13,707 bases of DNA, taken from CG2-30-44-17 sp964344725. GTDB taxonomy: Bacteria > Patescibacteriota > Gracilibacteria > UBA1369 > UBA12470. Each line of letters starts with the position of its first letter. Position 1 is the stretch's first letter. The position numbers and the translations under genes were made by a program. Below are positions 7,593-13,679 of the stretch, piece by piece. The notes below the pieces were generated by a model. That model saw only the letters and a program-made list of their open reading frames with translations, was not told where the DNA came from and ran no database searches. The stretch lies in assembly GCA_964344725.1 (NCBI GenBank), contig CAYFOI010000032.1:1-13707 (forward strand), in the 5' to 3' direction.

Positions 7593-7795
7593 CCCTGCAG
7601 CCTACGAGATTCCGCGAAAATCCTCTCGTATAGATCAATAACAAACTCCTTGCTAAGTCCTTGCTCATCAGCAATTTCACAAAGCCGCTCTTTTATCAGC
7701 TTTTCTCTCTCTGGGTCAAAAACAGGTATACCCTCTTCCTTCTTAATCTCCCCTATCTTATCAACAACAGAGAAACGCTCCTTAATAAGAGCCAT
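7589..7795 (-). CDS. AroQ-type chorismate mutase, true start unresolved
   Basis: This is a free-standing AroQ (type II) helical chorismate mutase domain, converting chorismate to prephenate for Phe/Tyr synthesis. The coordinates use the first in-frame ATG, but the domain clearly starts further upstream. The frame stays open to 7882 and adds KYDLREKIDKIDKQI (7840-7796), the family's first helix. With it, the E. coli active-site set is complete: Arg in LREKI, Arg in KERFS, Lys in EIKKE, Asp-x-x-Arg-Glu in DPERE, and Ser and Gln in ESRRLQ. The ATG form would lose the first arginine, which comes from helix 1 and reaches the partner subunit's active site. No ATG, GTG, TTG, CTG or ATN codon exists in frame between 7882 and the Arg codon at 7826-7828. 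So either a frameshift event or an assembly indel must supply the start; see findings. It stops with TGA, the only such stop among the genes here. Confidence 0.8.
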   Translation of the reverse strand: MALIKERFSVVDKIGEIKKEEGIPVFDPEREKLIKERLCEIADEQGLSKEFVIDLYERIFAESRRLQG

Positions 7796-7877
7796 GATTT
7801 GCTTATCAATCTTGTCAATTTTTTCACGAAGATCGTATTTAAAGTTATTAAATTGTTTAAAAGCATACCAAAAGTAT

Positions 7878-7906
7878 TTGCCTTAAGGAAGGGAATATAC
7901 TAAAAT
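7878..7906 (+). promoter_or_regulatory. Promoter of the rpsB-tsf-rib operon
   Basis: TTGCCT (7878-7883) and TAAAAT (7901-7906) are 17 bases apart. The expected start site near 7913 would give a leader of about 187 nt before rpsB that includes all the hairpins described below. It overlaps the upstream part of the divergent chorismate mutase frame, so the two genes may influence each other. Confidence 0.5.
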
Positions 7907-7914
7907 ACCGCCGT

Positions 7915-7941
7915 CAGAGCGTGCCTTCGGCGCACAGCTCC
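7915..7941 (+). repeat. Hairpin repeat, copy 1 (rpsB leader)
   Basis: This copy shares 22 of 27 positions with 8014-8040, 99 bases downstream; the last 13 bases (GGCGCACAGCTCC) are identical. The differences are A/G at the fourth base, a T/C change inside the stem that keeps pairing (U-G versus C-G), and the whole three-base loop (TTC versus AAA). Confidence 0.75.
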
Positions 7942-8013
7942 GATACTAACAACCGTTTTGCAAAGCAAAACACATTTATATCCAGTCTGATATCAGATCC
8001 TATTGTCCTGCCC

Positions 8014-8040
8014 CAGGGCGCGCCAAAGGCGCACAGCTCC
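8014..8040 (+). repeat. Hairpin repeat, copy 2 (rpsB leader)
   Basis: Second copy of the hairpin repeat, with perfect 5-bp stem GCGCC/GGCGC and AAA loop followed by ACAGCTCC. No oligo-T tract follows on either strand, so it is not an intrinsic terminator. Confidence 0.75.
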
Positions 8041-8099
8041 ATCTAAAAAAGGGTCCTCGATAGGAAGCGACGATATTCAGGCACTAACCCTAAGGACAC

Positions 8100-8783
8100 A
8101 TGTCAACGGAAAAAGAACTGAAAGAAATGCTCAAAAATGCTGTTCATTTTGGACATGCAACGAGTAAATGGAACCCTAAAATGAAATCTTTCATCCATGG
8201 AGAAAAACAAGGGATCCACGTCTTCGACCTCAACAAGACAGGAAAAGCGCTAGACGAAGCACTCAAATTTCTAAGCGCATCAGCCAATCAAGGCAAGACA
8301 ATCATGTTTGTAAGCACAAAGCAGCAAGCTACAGATTTAGTAAAAACTGCTGCAAAAGAGTGTAAATGCCCATACGTAACCCAGAAATGGGTTCCAGGCC
8401 TCTTCACGAACTTCAAGACCATCAAGCAAAGAATCAAGTACCTAAAGAAGTTAAAAGAAGAAAAAGAAACTGGTGAATTCTCAAAATACACCAAAAAAGA
8501 AGCAGTAAAGCTAGAAAAAACTATCGCAAAACTAGAAACATCTCTAGGTGGTGTCCAAGACATCAAAAAAACTCCAGATGTAATCATTGTTCTAGACGTT
8601 CACCGCGACCAAATCGCTGTGAAGGAAGCTAGTCGAACAGGAGTAAAAATCGTTGGAATCACAGATTCAAATGCAAATCCAGATCTTATCGATTATCCAA
8701 TTCCTGCCAACGACGATTCAATCAAAGCAATAACCTACTTAGTAGGTAAATTTACAGAGGCTATCAAAAAGCCCGCTAAATAA
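8100..8783 (+). CDS. rpsB: 30S ribosomal protein S2
   Basis: The 227-residue protein is S2, a late-assembling protein of the small ribosomal subunit. Recognisable family segments are VHFGHATSKWNPKMKSFIHG (15-34), KQGIHVFDLNKT (36-47), FVSTKQQA (70-77), KWVPGLFTNFKTI (96-108), a basic coiled coil (109-146) and PDLIDYPIPANDDSIKAI (194-211). It is at the short end of the family (usually 230-260) because the C-terminal extension is missing. The ATG at 8100 is set by the conserved N-terminus. It heads a probable operon with the DUF4870-like gene (26 nt later) and tsf, and is preceded by a structured leader that could mediate feedback control. Confidence 0.97.
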   Translation: MSTEKELKEMLKNAVHFGHATSKWNPKMKSFIHGEKQGIHVFDLNKTGKALDEALKFLSASANQGKTIMFVSTKQQATDLVKTAAKECKCPYVTQKWVPGLFTNFKTIKQRIKYLKKLKEEKETGEFSKYTKKEAVKLEKTIAKLETSLGGVQDIKKTPDVIIVLDVHRDQIAVKEASRTGVKIVGITDSNANPDLIDYPIPANDDSIKAITYLVGKFTEAIKKPAK

Positions 8784-8809
8784 TCTATTTCCATTAAAAC
8801 ACTCATCAA

Positions 8810-9634
8810 ATGACAGAAGAAAACAAAAAAACAGAACAAACTACTGAAGCACCTGCTGAAAAACCTGCCGAGGCTCCTCAAGCTGAGCAAGCACCAAAAC
8901 CGTCGGCGCCATCAGCACCAAACGACGAAAAATGGCTTTCTGTAGTGGCTTATGCAAGCGTAGGATTCGCACTTCCATTGATCCTTAAGCCAGAAAGCAA
9001 AAAATGCCAATTTCACGCAAAACAAGGTCTCGGCATGTTTGTAGTCAGTATAGCCGTATTATTTGTACTAGCAGTGCCAAGTACCTTATTTGCAATGCTA
9101 GGCACCCTTTTATTTCTAGGATTTTTTGCATTAACAATTCTTGCAATGTTCCAAGCTTCGCAAGGCAAAGAATGGAAAATCCCAATCCTCGGAGACATAA
9201 CTGCAAAATTAGATTTAAGTAAATTTTTAGGAAGCACATCTGCTGCCAAACCAGCTGAAGCAGCTAAAAAAGAAGAGGAGACTAAACCTCAAGAAGCTCC
9301 AGCTCAACCAGAAGCAGTAGAAGAAACCTCAAAGCCAGGAGAGGCTCCAGCAGAACCTACTACCGAAGAAGTATCGACAGAGACAGAAGAAGCTCCTGCT
9401 ACAGAACCTCAGCCAACACCTGAAGCAACTGCTCCAGAAGCTCCAGCAGAGGAAGAAACCCCTGCAGCACCTGCTGAAGAAGAGACTCCTGCGGAAACAC
9501 CAGCTCCAGCTGCTGAAGAAACACCGAAACCAGAGGAAACAGCAGAGGCAACTCCAGCAGAACCTGCTGCTCAAGAAGCACCTGCACAAGAGGAAGAAAA
9601 ACCAGCAGAAGGAAAAGAAACTCCTCAGGCATAA
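8810..9634 (+). CDS. DUF4870/Tic20-like membrane protein with long disordered acidic tail
   Basis: The 274-residue protein has three parts. Residues 1-38 are a Glu/Ala/Pro-rich cytoplasmic-type tail. Residues 40-133 are a DUF4870 (Tic20-like) helical membrane core with the family's landmark motif FHAKQGL (68-74), two long hydrophobic helices (about 75-92 and 94-115) and the closing GKEWKIPILGDI (119-130). Residues 145-274 are low-complexity Ala/Pro/Glu/Thr sequence, strongly acidic, with irregular repeats of EAPAE, EETPA and PAAP type and no hydrophobic residues to support a fold. DUF4870 proteins have no established bacterial function. The tail is the odd part, and so is the position: between rpsB and tsf, genes that usually adjoin. 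A cotranslational or membrane-proximal ribosome role can be imagined but is not shown. Confidence 0.85.
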   Translation: MTEENKKTEQTTEAPAEKPAEAPQAEQAPKPSAPSAPNDEKWLSVVAYASVGFALPLILKPESKKCQFHAKQGLGMFVVSIAVLFVLAVPSTLFAMLGTLLFLGFFALTILAMFQASQGKEWKIPILGDITAKLDLSKFLGSTSAAKPAEAAKKEEETKPQEAPAQPEAVEETSKPGEAPAEPTTEEVSTETEEAPATEPQPTPEATAPEAPAEEETPAAPAEEETPAETPAPAAEETPKPEETAEATPAEPAAQEAPAQEEEKPAEGKETPQA

Positions 9635-9673
9635 AGAACTACAACTACCCACCCCTACTAACTACAACTAACT

Positions 9674-10432
9674 ATGGTAACCCTAGAACAAATCAAGAAA
9701 CTCCGTGAAGAGACCGGAGTGTCAACAATGGCATGCAAAAAAGCTTTGGAAGAAGCAAATGGCGATCACGAAAAAGCTATCGACCTTCTACGTAAAAAAG
9801 GTGAGGCAAAAGCAGCATCACGTGCTGACAGATCAACTTCTCAAGGCGTTGTTGCAATTGCAGAAGGCGATGGCAAAGCAGCGATCGTCACACTAGCTTG
9901 CGAAACAGATTTTGTAGCCAAAAACGAAGACTTCATCACCGAAGCAAAATCTCTAGCAGAAAAAGTTCTAGCTGAAGGCGAAGACACAGATCTAAACGAA
10001 ACCGTTAGCGAACTGACTATCAAGCTTGGAGAAAAAATCGAAGTACCAGCAAAAACAATAGTAGAAGGTTCTAACATCGGAACCTACGTGCACTCAAACA
10101 ACAAAATCGGAACAGCTGTAGTACTTTCTGGCGGAGACAACGAGCTTGCAAAAGACATTGCGATGCATGTCGCTGCAATGAATCCGCTTTATGCAAATCC
10201 AGAAGAAGTCCCAGCAGAAGCCGTAGCTAAAGAAAAAGAAATTTGGACTGAACAGCTCAAGCAAGAAGGAAAGCCGGAAAACATTTGGGAAAACATTATG
10301 CAAGGGAAGGAAAGAAAGTTCCGCGAAGAGAATGCACTACTGAAACAAGCTTTTGTTAAAAATCCAGAGCAAACAATCGAACAATTGCTTGGCGACATTA
10401 AAGTTGAACAGTTCGTAAGATCGGCTATTTAG
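9674..10432 (+). CDS. tsf: Translation elongation factor Ts
   Basis: The 252-residue protein is EF-Ts, the nucleotide-exchange factor that recycles EF-Tu-GDP. The N-terminal UBA-like domain holds LREETGVSTMACKKALEEAN (10-29) and DHEKAIDLLRKKG (31-43). The core carries the signature ETDFVAKNEDF (77-87), the TDF loop that enters EF-Tu, and DIAMHVAAMNPLY (161-173). It is somewhat shorter than the E. coli protein (283), consistent with a compact core. The leader between the preceding stop and the ATG repeats AACTACAACTA twice (9637-9647 and 9660-9670) and is unstructured, without Shine-Dalgarno. ribBA begins 7 nt after its stop. The usual downstream neighbours pyrH and frr are not present. Confidence 0.97.
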   Translation: MVTLEQIKKLREETGVSTMACKKALEEANGDHEKAIDLLRKKGEAKAASRADRSTSQGVVAIAEGDGKAAIVTLACETDFVAKNEDFITEAKSLAEKVLAEGEDTDLNETVSELTIKLGEKIEVPAKTIVEGSNIGTYVHSNNKIGTAVVLSGGDNELAKDIAMHVAAMNPLYANPEEVPAEAVAKEKEIWTEQLKQEGKPENIWENIMQGKERKFREENALLKQAFVKNPEQTIEQLLGDIKVEQFVRSAI

Positions 10433-10439
10433 CCCAAAC

Positions 10440-11648
10440 ATGGTAACTAACCAGCAAAAAGTAGAAGATGCCATAGCTGACATCAAAGCCGGCAAAATGG
10501 TAATTGTTGTCGACGACGAAGATCGCGAAAACGAAGGTGATCTTATCTTTGCAGCTGACAAAGTCGATTCTGCAAAAATAAATTTCATGATGCGCGAAGG
10601 GCGCGGATTAATTTGCGTACCAATATCATCAGAAATAGCAAACAGACTAGATCTAAAACCAATGGTCGAAAACAACGAAGAAGCTACTAAATGCAATTTT
10701 ACAGTTTCTGTAGATGCACGCAAAGGAACAACCACCGGGATATCAGCATCAGATCGGAGCAAAACAATCAAAGCGATCACCAGCAACAAATCGACCCCAA
10801 AAGATCTAGTCAAACCGGGACACGTATTCCCGTTAATAGCACAGAAAGGCGGTGTGCTCGTTAGAGCTGGACACACTGAAGCAGCTTGCGACCTAGCCAA
10901 TTTAGCCGGCCTTCAAAGAGCTGGCGTCCTTTGCGAAATCACAAAAGAGGACGGTGAAATGGCACGCCTCCCCTATCTAGAAAAATTTGCGAAAAAGCAC
11001 AAACTAAAAATCATAAGCATAAAAGACTTAATTAGCTACCGCAGACACACGGAAAAGCTCGTAGAAAGAATCATAGAGACGCAGCTATCTACAGAATATG
11101 GCAACATGCAGATGATAGTTTACAGGAGCTTAATAGATAGAAAAGAACACGTAGCACTCGTAAAGGGCAACGTCAAAGGCAAAAAAGATGTTCTTGTAAG
11201 AGTCCATTCAGAATGTATGACAGGAGATTTGTTTAAATCAAAACAATGCGACTGCAACAAACAACTAGACGAAAGCTTAAAAAGAATCAACAAAGCAAAA
11301 GCAGGCGTAGTTCTATACATGCGCCAAGAAGGACGCGGCATAGGACTCGTAAACAAATTGAAAGCGTATAACCTGCAAAAAGAAGGATACGACACAGTAG
11401 AAGCTAACGAAATGCTCGGATTCCAAAGTGATTTACGCGAATATGGAACAGGAGCACAAATCCTGACAGATCTTGGCCTAACCGAAATTCACCTTCTGAC
11501 AAACAATCCACGCAAAATAATAGGCCTAGAAGGCCATGGACTCAAAATAACTAAGAGAGTAAAGCTAGAAACAACTCCAACAGATCGAAATCACAAATAT
11601 CTCAAGACAAAAAAGACAAAACTCGGACACTTACTTGAAAATGTCTAA
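10440..11648 (+). CDS. ribBA: Bifunctional DHBP synthase / GTP cyclohydrolase II
   Basis: The 402-residue fusion supplies both entry reactions of riboflavin synthesis. Residues 1-200 are RibB (ribulose 5-phosphate to 3,4-dihydroxy-2-butanone 4-phosphate), with DDEDRENEGDL (25-35), MREGRGLICVP (51-61) and the GHTEAACDLANLAG loop (144-157). Residues 205-402 are RibA (GTP cyclohydrolase II), with zinc ligands C259, C270 and C272 (HSECM then CDC), MRQEGRGIGL (294-303), YGTGAQIL (335-342) and LLTNNPRKIIGLEGHGL (352-368). All key residues I can check are intact. It starts 7 nt after tsf, so there is no room for an FMN riboswitch and it is probably read on the translation operon's transcript. ribD overlaps its last 8 bases. 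Confidence 0.97.
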   Translation: MVTNQQKVEDAIADIKAGKMVIVVDDEDRENEGDLIFAADKVDSAKINFMMREGRGLICVPISSEIANRLDLKPMVENNEEATKCNFTVSVDARKGTTTGISASDRSKTIKAITSNKSTPKDLVKPGHVFPLIAQKGGVLVRAGHTEAACDLANLAGLQRAGVLCEITKEDGEMARLPYLEKFAKKHKLKIISIKDLISYRRHTEKLVERIIETQLSTEYGNMQMIVYRSLIDRKEHVALVKGNVKGKKDVLVRVHSECMTGDLFKSKQCDCNKQLDESLKRINKAKAGVVLYMRQEGRGIGLVNKLKAYNLQKEGYDTVEANEMLGFQSDLREYGTGAQILTDLGLTEIHLLTNNPRKIIGLEGHGLKITKRVKLETTPTDRNHKYLKTKKTKLGHLLENV

Positions 11649-12609
11649 CAAATACATCAAACAAGCATTGCAGCTAGCAAAAAAGGCTGACCCATCCCCT
11701 AACCCACAAGTAGGAGCAATTTTAGTCAAAAACGGAAAAATAATAGGCCAAGGCTGCCACAAGAAGTACGGCGGTCCTCACGCCGAAGTCGAAGCATTCA
11801 ATAGCTGCAAGGGAGATCCCAAAGGCAGCACATTGTATGTCACTCTTGAACCATGCTCTCATTACGGCAAAACACCGCCTTGTACAGATTTAATTATCAA
11901 GAAAAAAGTCCACGAGGTCGTAATACACAAGCTCGACCCAAACCCAAAAGTCCACGGCATAGAAAAACTCCGCAAAGCCGGAATCAAAGCACGAGTACTA
12001 AACCCCTACATAACTCTAAAAATCGCTTCAAGCATAGATTTCAAGATATGGTCCCCTACCCAAACGAAAATAACAGGTAAAAAATCGCGAAAGCTCGCCC
12101 ACAAAATGCGCGCTAAATCAGATGCAATCTTAGTCGGAATAGGAACAATTCTACAGGACAACCCAAGATTAGATGTCCGTCTGGTCGAAGGGCCAAACCC
12201 AGCAAAGATAATTTTGGACAGTCATCTTCGCATCCCCTTAAATGCAAAAGTCTTGAAAGAAGGAAAGACTATTATCTGCACAACTATCAAAAAATCTCAA
12301 AAACATACGAAGCTCGAGAAACTCGGCGCCCAAATCTTAACCTTCCCTACCCTAAAAAACCTCAAGAAAGTCATGCAAAAACTCACATCCCTAGGATATG
12401 AGCGCATCTTGGTTGAAGGTGGTCAAAAAATCTCAACCTCATTTCTGTCAAGTGGACTCGTAGACGAGCTAAAGCTATTTATAGCAAACAAAAAACTTGG
12501 AGAAACAGGCCTGGAAACAATAAGCAAAGGACTTCCTCGCTTGAAAATCAAGAAAATAAACAAATGCAACTCAGACATTGTCTTAGAAATAACCGGAAAC
12601 ACAAACTAA
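11641..12609 (+). CDS. ribD: Riboflavin biosynthesis deaminase/reductase, compact form
   Basis: The 322-residue protein carries both RibD domains. The deaminase part has PSPNPQVGAILVKNG (19-33), the zinc site H47-A-E49 (GGPHAEVEAF) and LEPCSHYGKTPPC with C72 and C81. The reductase part has RAKSDAILVGIGTILQDNPR (157-176), AKIILDSHLRIPL (188-200) and ILVEGGQKIS (256-265). It is about 40 residues shorter than E. coli RibD (367), mainly because the helix and linker before the reductase domain are missing. The usual SLDGK and GES motifs read SIDFK and PTQ here, so the reductase half may be altered. ATG 11641 is preferred; a TTG at 11635 would add two residues. Its start overlaps the ribBA stop by 8 bases, implying translational coupling. 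The products needed after RibD (ribE, ribH) are not in the window. Confidence 0.93.
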   Translation: MSNKYIKQALQLAKKADPSPNPQVGAILVKNGKIIGQGCHKKYGGPHAEVEAFNSCKGDPKGSTLYVTLEPCSHYGKTPPCTDLIIKKKVHEVVIHKLDPNPKVHGIEKLRKAGIKARVLNPYITLKIASSIDFKIWSPTQTKITGKKSRKLAHKMRAKSDAILVGIGTILQDNPRLDVRLVEGPNPAKIILDSHLRIPLNAKVLKEGKTIICTTIKKSQKHTKLEKLGAQILTFPTLKNLKKVMQKLTSLGYERILVEGGQKISTSFLSSGLVDELKLFIANKKLGETGLETISKGLPRLKIKKINKCNSDIVLEITGNTN

Positions 12610-12614
12610 GCTTC

Positions 12615-13637
12615 TTAATCATCATCTTCTTCATCCCCTTGTGCAGCATTCTCCTTGTCAGGCAGCTGTACAAGCTGCAAGTGAGCAAACCCATTCCTAA
12701 GTGTTGCCACTTCTTCATCAGAAGGCGGCGCATCTATGCCTCCATCAATAACTTCGAAATGCACACCTTCCCTACCATCTGAATCTTGAGATAAAACTTC
12801 AGATGCCGATGTGCCGGAAGCCATTTGAAAAACTTCACGCATCTCTCCAAGCGCAATCCTGGTAGCAAGAACACGCCTATAAGCATATGCGCCTAAATCA
12901 AACTCATAAGTACCGTGTTCCAAAATAATACCCAATAGAATTTTGACATCATGATGATATTGTCTAAGCAAAGAATAAGCCACGCTCATCCCTGGTCCCA
13001 AAGAAGCAACATCCGTTCTTTTATCATCATATTCACTCAACAACCGCCTACAGACACCCAATGCCCGCCTAACAAGAGTAGTATCCGAAGGATCTGTTAA
13101 AACAGAAGCGTAAAGATCTTCAGCCATAGTAGCCAATTGATTTAATTCATACTCACCAGAAATTGGCAACTCGAGAAACACTTCACTCTCTTCTACAACC
13201 ACAGTCTCGCCTCTCAAGACATCTATAACAGTATTCAAAGCTGCCTGGATAACTCTACTAGAGAAATAATTCAAAATTTCTTCGTTATCAGCCTCTTCTT
13301 TTAAAATCTTCTTCAACAAAGCCGTAATATTTTGTTGAATCCTGGAATTAAAATTTATCAGTATACGCAACATACCATCTCTATAAGAATCTTGAGACAA
13401 AAATCGATTTAAAATATGTTCATTAGCACCACGATTGTCCTCCGCTAAACCAGCCTGTACCAGAACAGCATCAACACATACTCCAGCCAAAGCAGAACCA
13501 TCCTCCATATATCTCGAACCTAAAATCGACAATCTAACCAAATTCCGAAGCCTATCTCGGGTAACAAGCGTATCAGGATGAGAATCAGCTTCGTCAAAAA
13601 CCAGCCCTACTTCAGATGGATCAATTCTATCCATCAT
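12615..13637 (-). CDS. Unknown, mainly helical, acidic protein
   Basis: I do not recognise this 340-residue protein. It has no signal peptide or membrane helix. Most of residues 27-270 looks alpha-helical with amphipathic periodicity, for example RDRLRNLVRLSILGSRYM (27-44), RIQQNITALLKKILKEEADN (99-118) and QLATMAEDLYASVL (167-180), suggesting a cytoplasmic helical-repeat or scaffold protein. Residues 275-313 are Ser/Asp-rich and probably flexible, and the C-terminus ends in a polyacidic tail (DEEDDD). The start is either of two tandem ATGs (13637 or 13634). Its stop lies 5 bases from the ribD stop, convergent, with no terminator between. The region just upstream contains the right copy of the 22-bp repeat. 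Confidence 0.6.
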   Translation of the reverse strand: MMDRIDPSEVGLVFDEADSHPDTLVTRDRLRNLVRLSILGSRYMEDGSALAGVCVDAVLVQAGLAEDNRGANEHILNRFLSQDSYRDGMLRILINFNSRIQQNITALLKKILKEEADNEEILNYFSSRVIQAALNTVIDVLRGETVVVEESEVFLELPISGEYELNQLATMAEDLYASVLTDPSDTTLVRRALGVCRRLLSEYDDKRTDVASLGPGMSVAYSLLRQYHHDVKILLGIILEHGTYEFDLGAYAYRRVLATRIALGEMREVFQMASGTSASEVLSQDSDGREGVHFEVIDGGIDAPPSDEEVATLRNGFAHLQLVQLPDKENAAQGDEEDDD

Positions 13638-13657
13638 CTCAGCATAACTGGTGAGCT

Positions 13658-13679
13658 ACCGTTCATTTTCGGGTGCGTA
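13658..13679 (-). repeat. Right copy of the 22-bp perfect inverted repeat
   Basis: Exact reverse complement of 30-51. It lies 20 bases upstream of the start codon of the unknown gene 13637-12615, so it would be in that gene's leader or promoter. On the plus strand it reads ...CGTTCATTTTCGGGTGCG followed by TAA, giving the same terminal RSFSGA peptide as the left gene, but an in-frame stop (13645-13647) leaves only ten codons before it. Confidence 0.9.

Larger units (their letters stand above)
7907..8099 (+). promoter_or_regulatory. Structured 5' leader of rpsB, candidate cis-regulatory RNA
   Basis: No gene lies here, but the stretch is unusually rich in foldable elements. In order: hairpin A with an outer GAGC/GCTC stem and an inner GTGCC-TTC-GGCGC stem (7917-7940); hairpin B, a perfect 7-bp stem GTTTTGC-AAA-GCAAAAC (7955-7971); a 12-nt palindrome TCTGATATCAGA (7986-7997); a small CCTG-CCC-CAGG stem (8007-8017); and hairpin D, GCGCC-AAA-GGCGC (8020-8032). 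A and D are near-copies of each other. Ribosomal protein S2 autoregulates rpsB through its leader in enterobacteria. A similar role here would be analogous, but I recognise no known S2-leader family. The bases nearest the start codon (TAAGGACAC before ATG) hold only a weak, badly spaced Shine-Dalgarno resemblance. Confidence 0.5.

Noticed and set aside
8014..8040. The GC-rich hairpin as an intrinsic terminator or attenuator
   Set aside because: No T-tract follows on either strand; ATCTAAAAAAGGG after it is A-rich on the plus strand and the minus side is GC-rich.
9329..9652. Long minus-strand open frames opposite the Ala/Pro/Glu tail of the DUF4870-like gene
   Set aside because: They mirror a low-complexity GC-biased stretch and encode runs of Cys/Phe/Ser or Leu with no domain; no promoter or start signal.
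9637..9670. AACTACAACTA direct repeat before tsf as an operator
   Set aside because: Low-complexity A/C/T leader similar to other leaders in the window; too simple to claim a binding site.
10433..10439. FMN riboswitch before ribBA
   Set aside because: Only seven bases separate tsf and ribBA, and nothing like the conserved FMN element is seen upstream.
10337..10900. A 187-codon minus-strand open frame over tsf/ribBA
   Set aside because: It is fully antisense to well-supported EF-Ts and RibB coding sequence and shows no recognisable motif.
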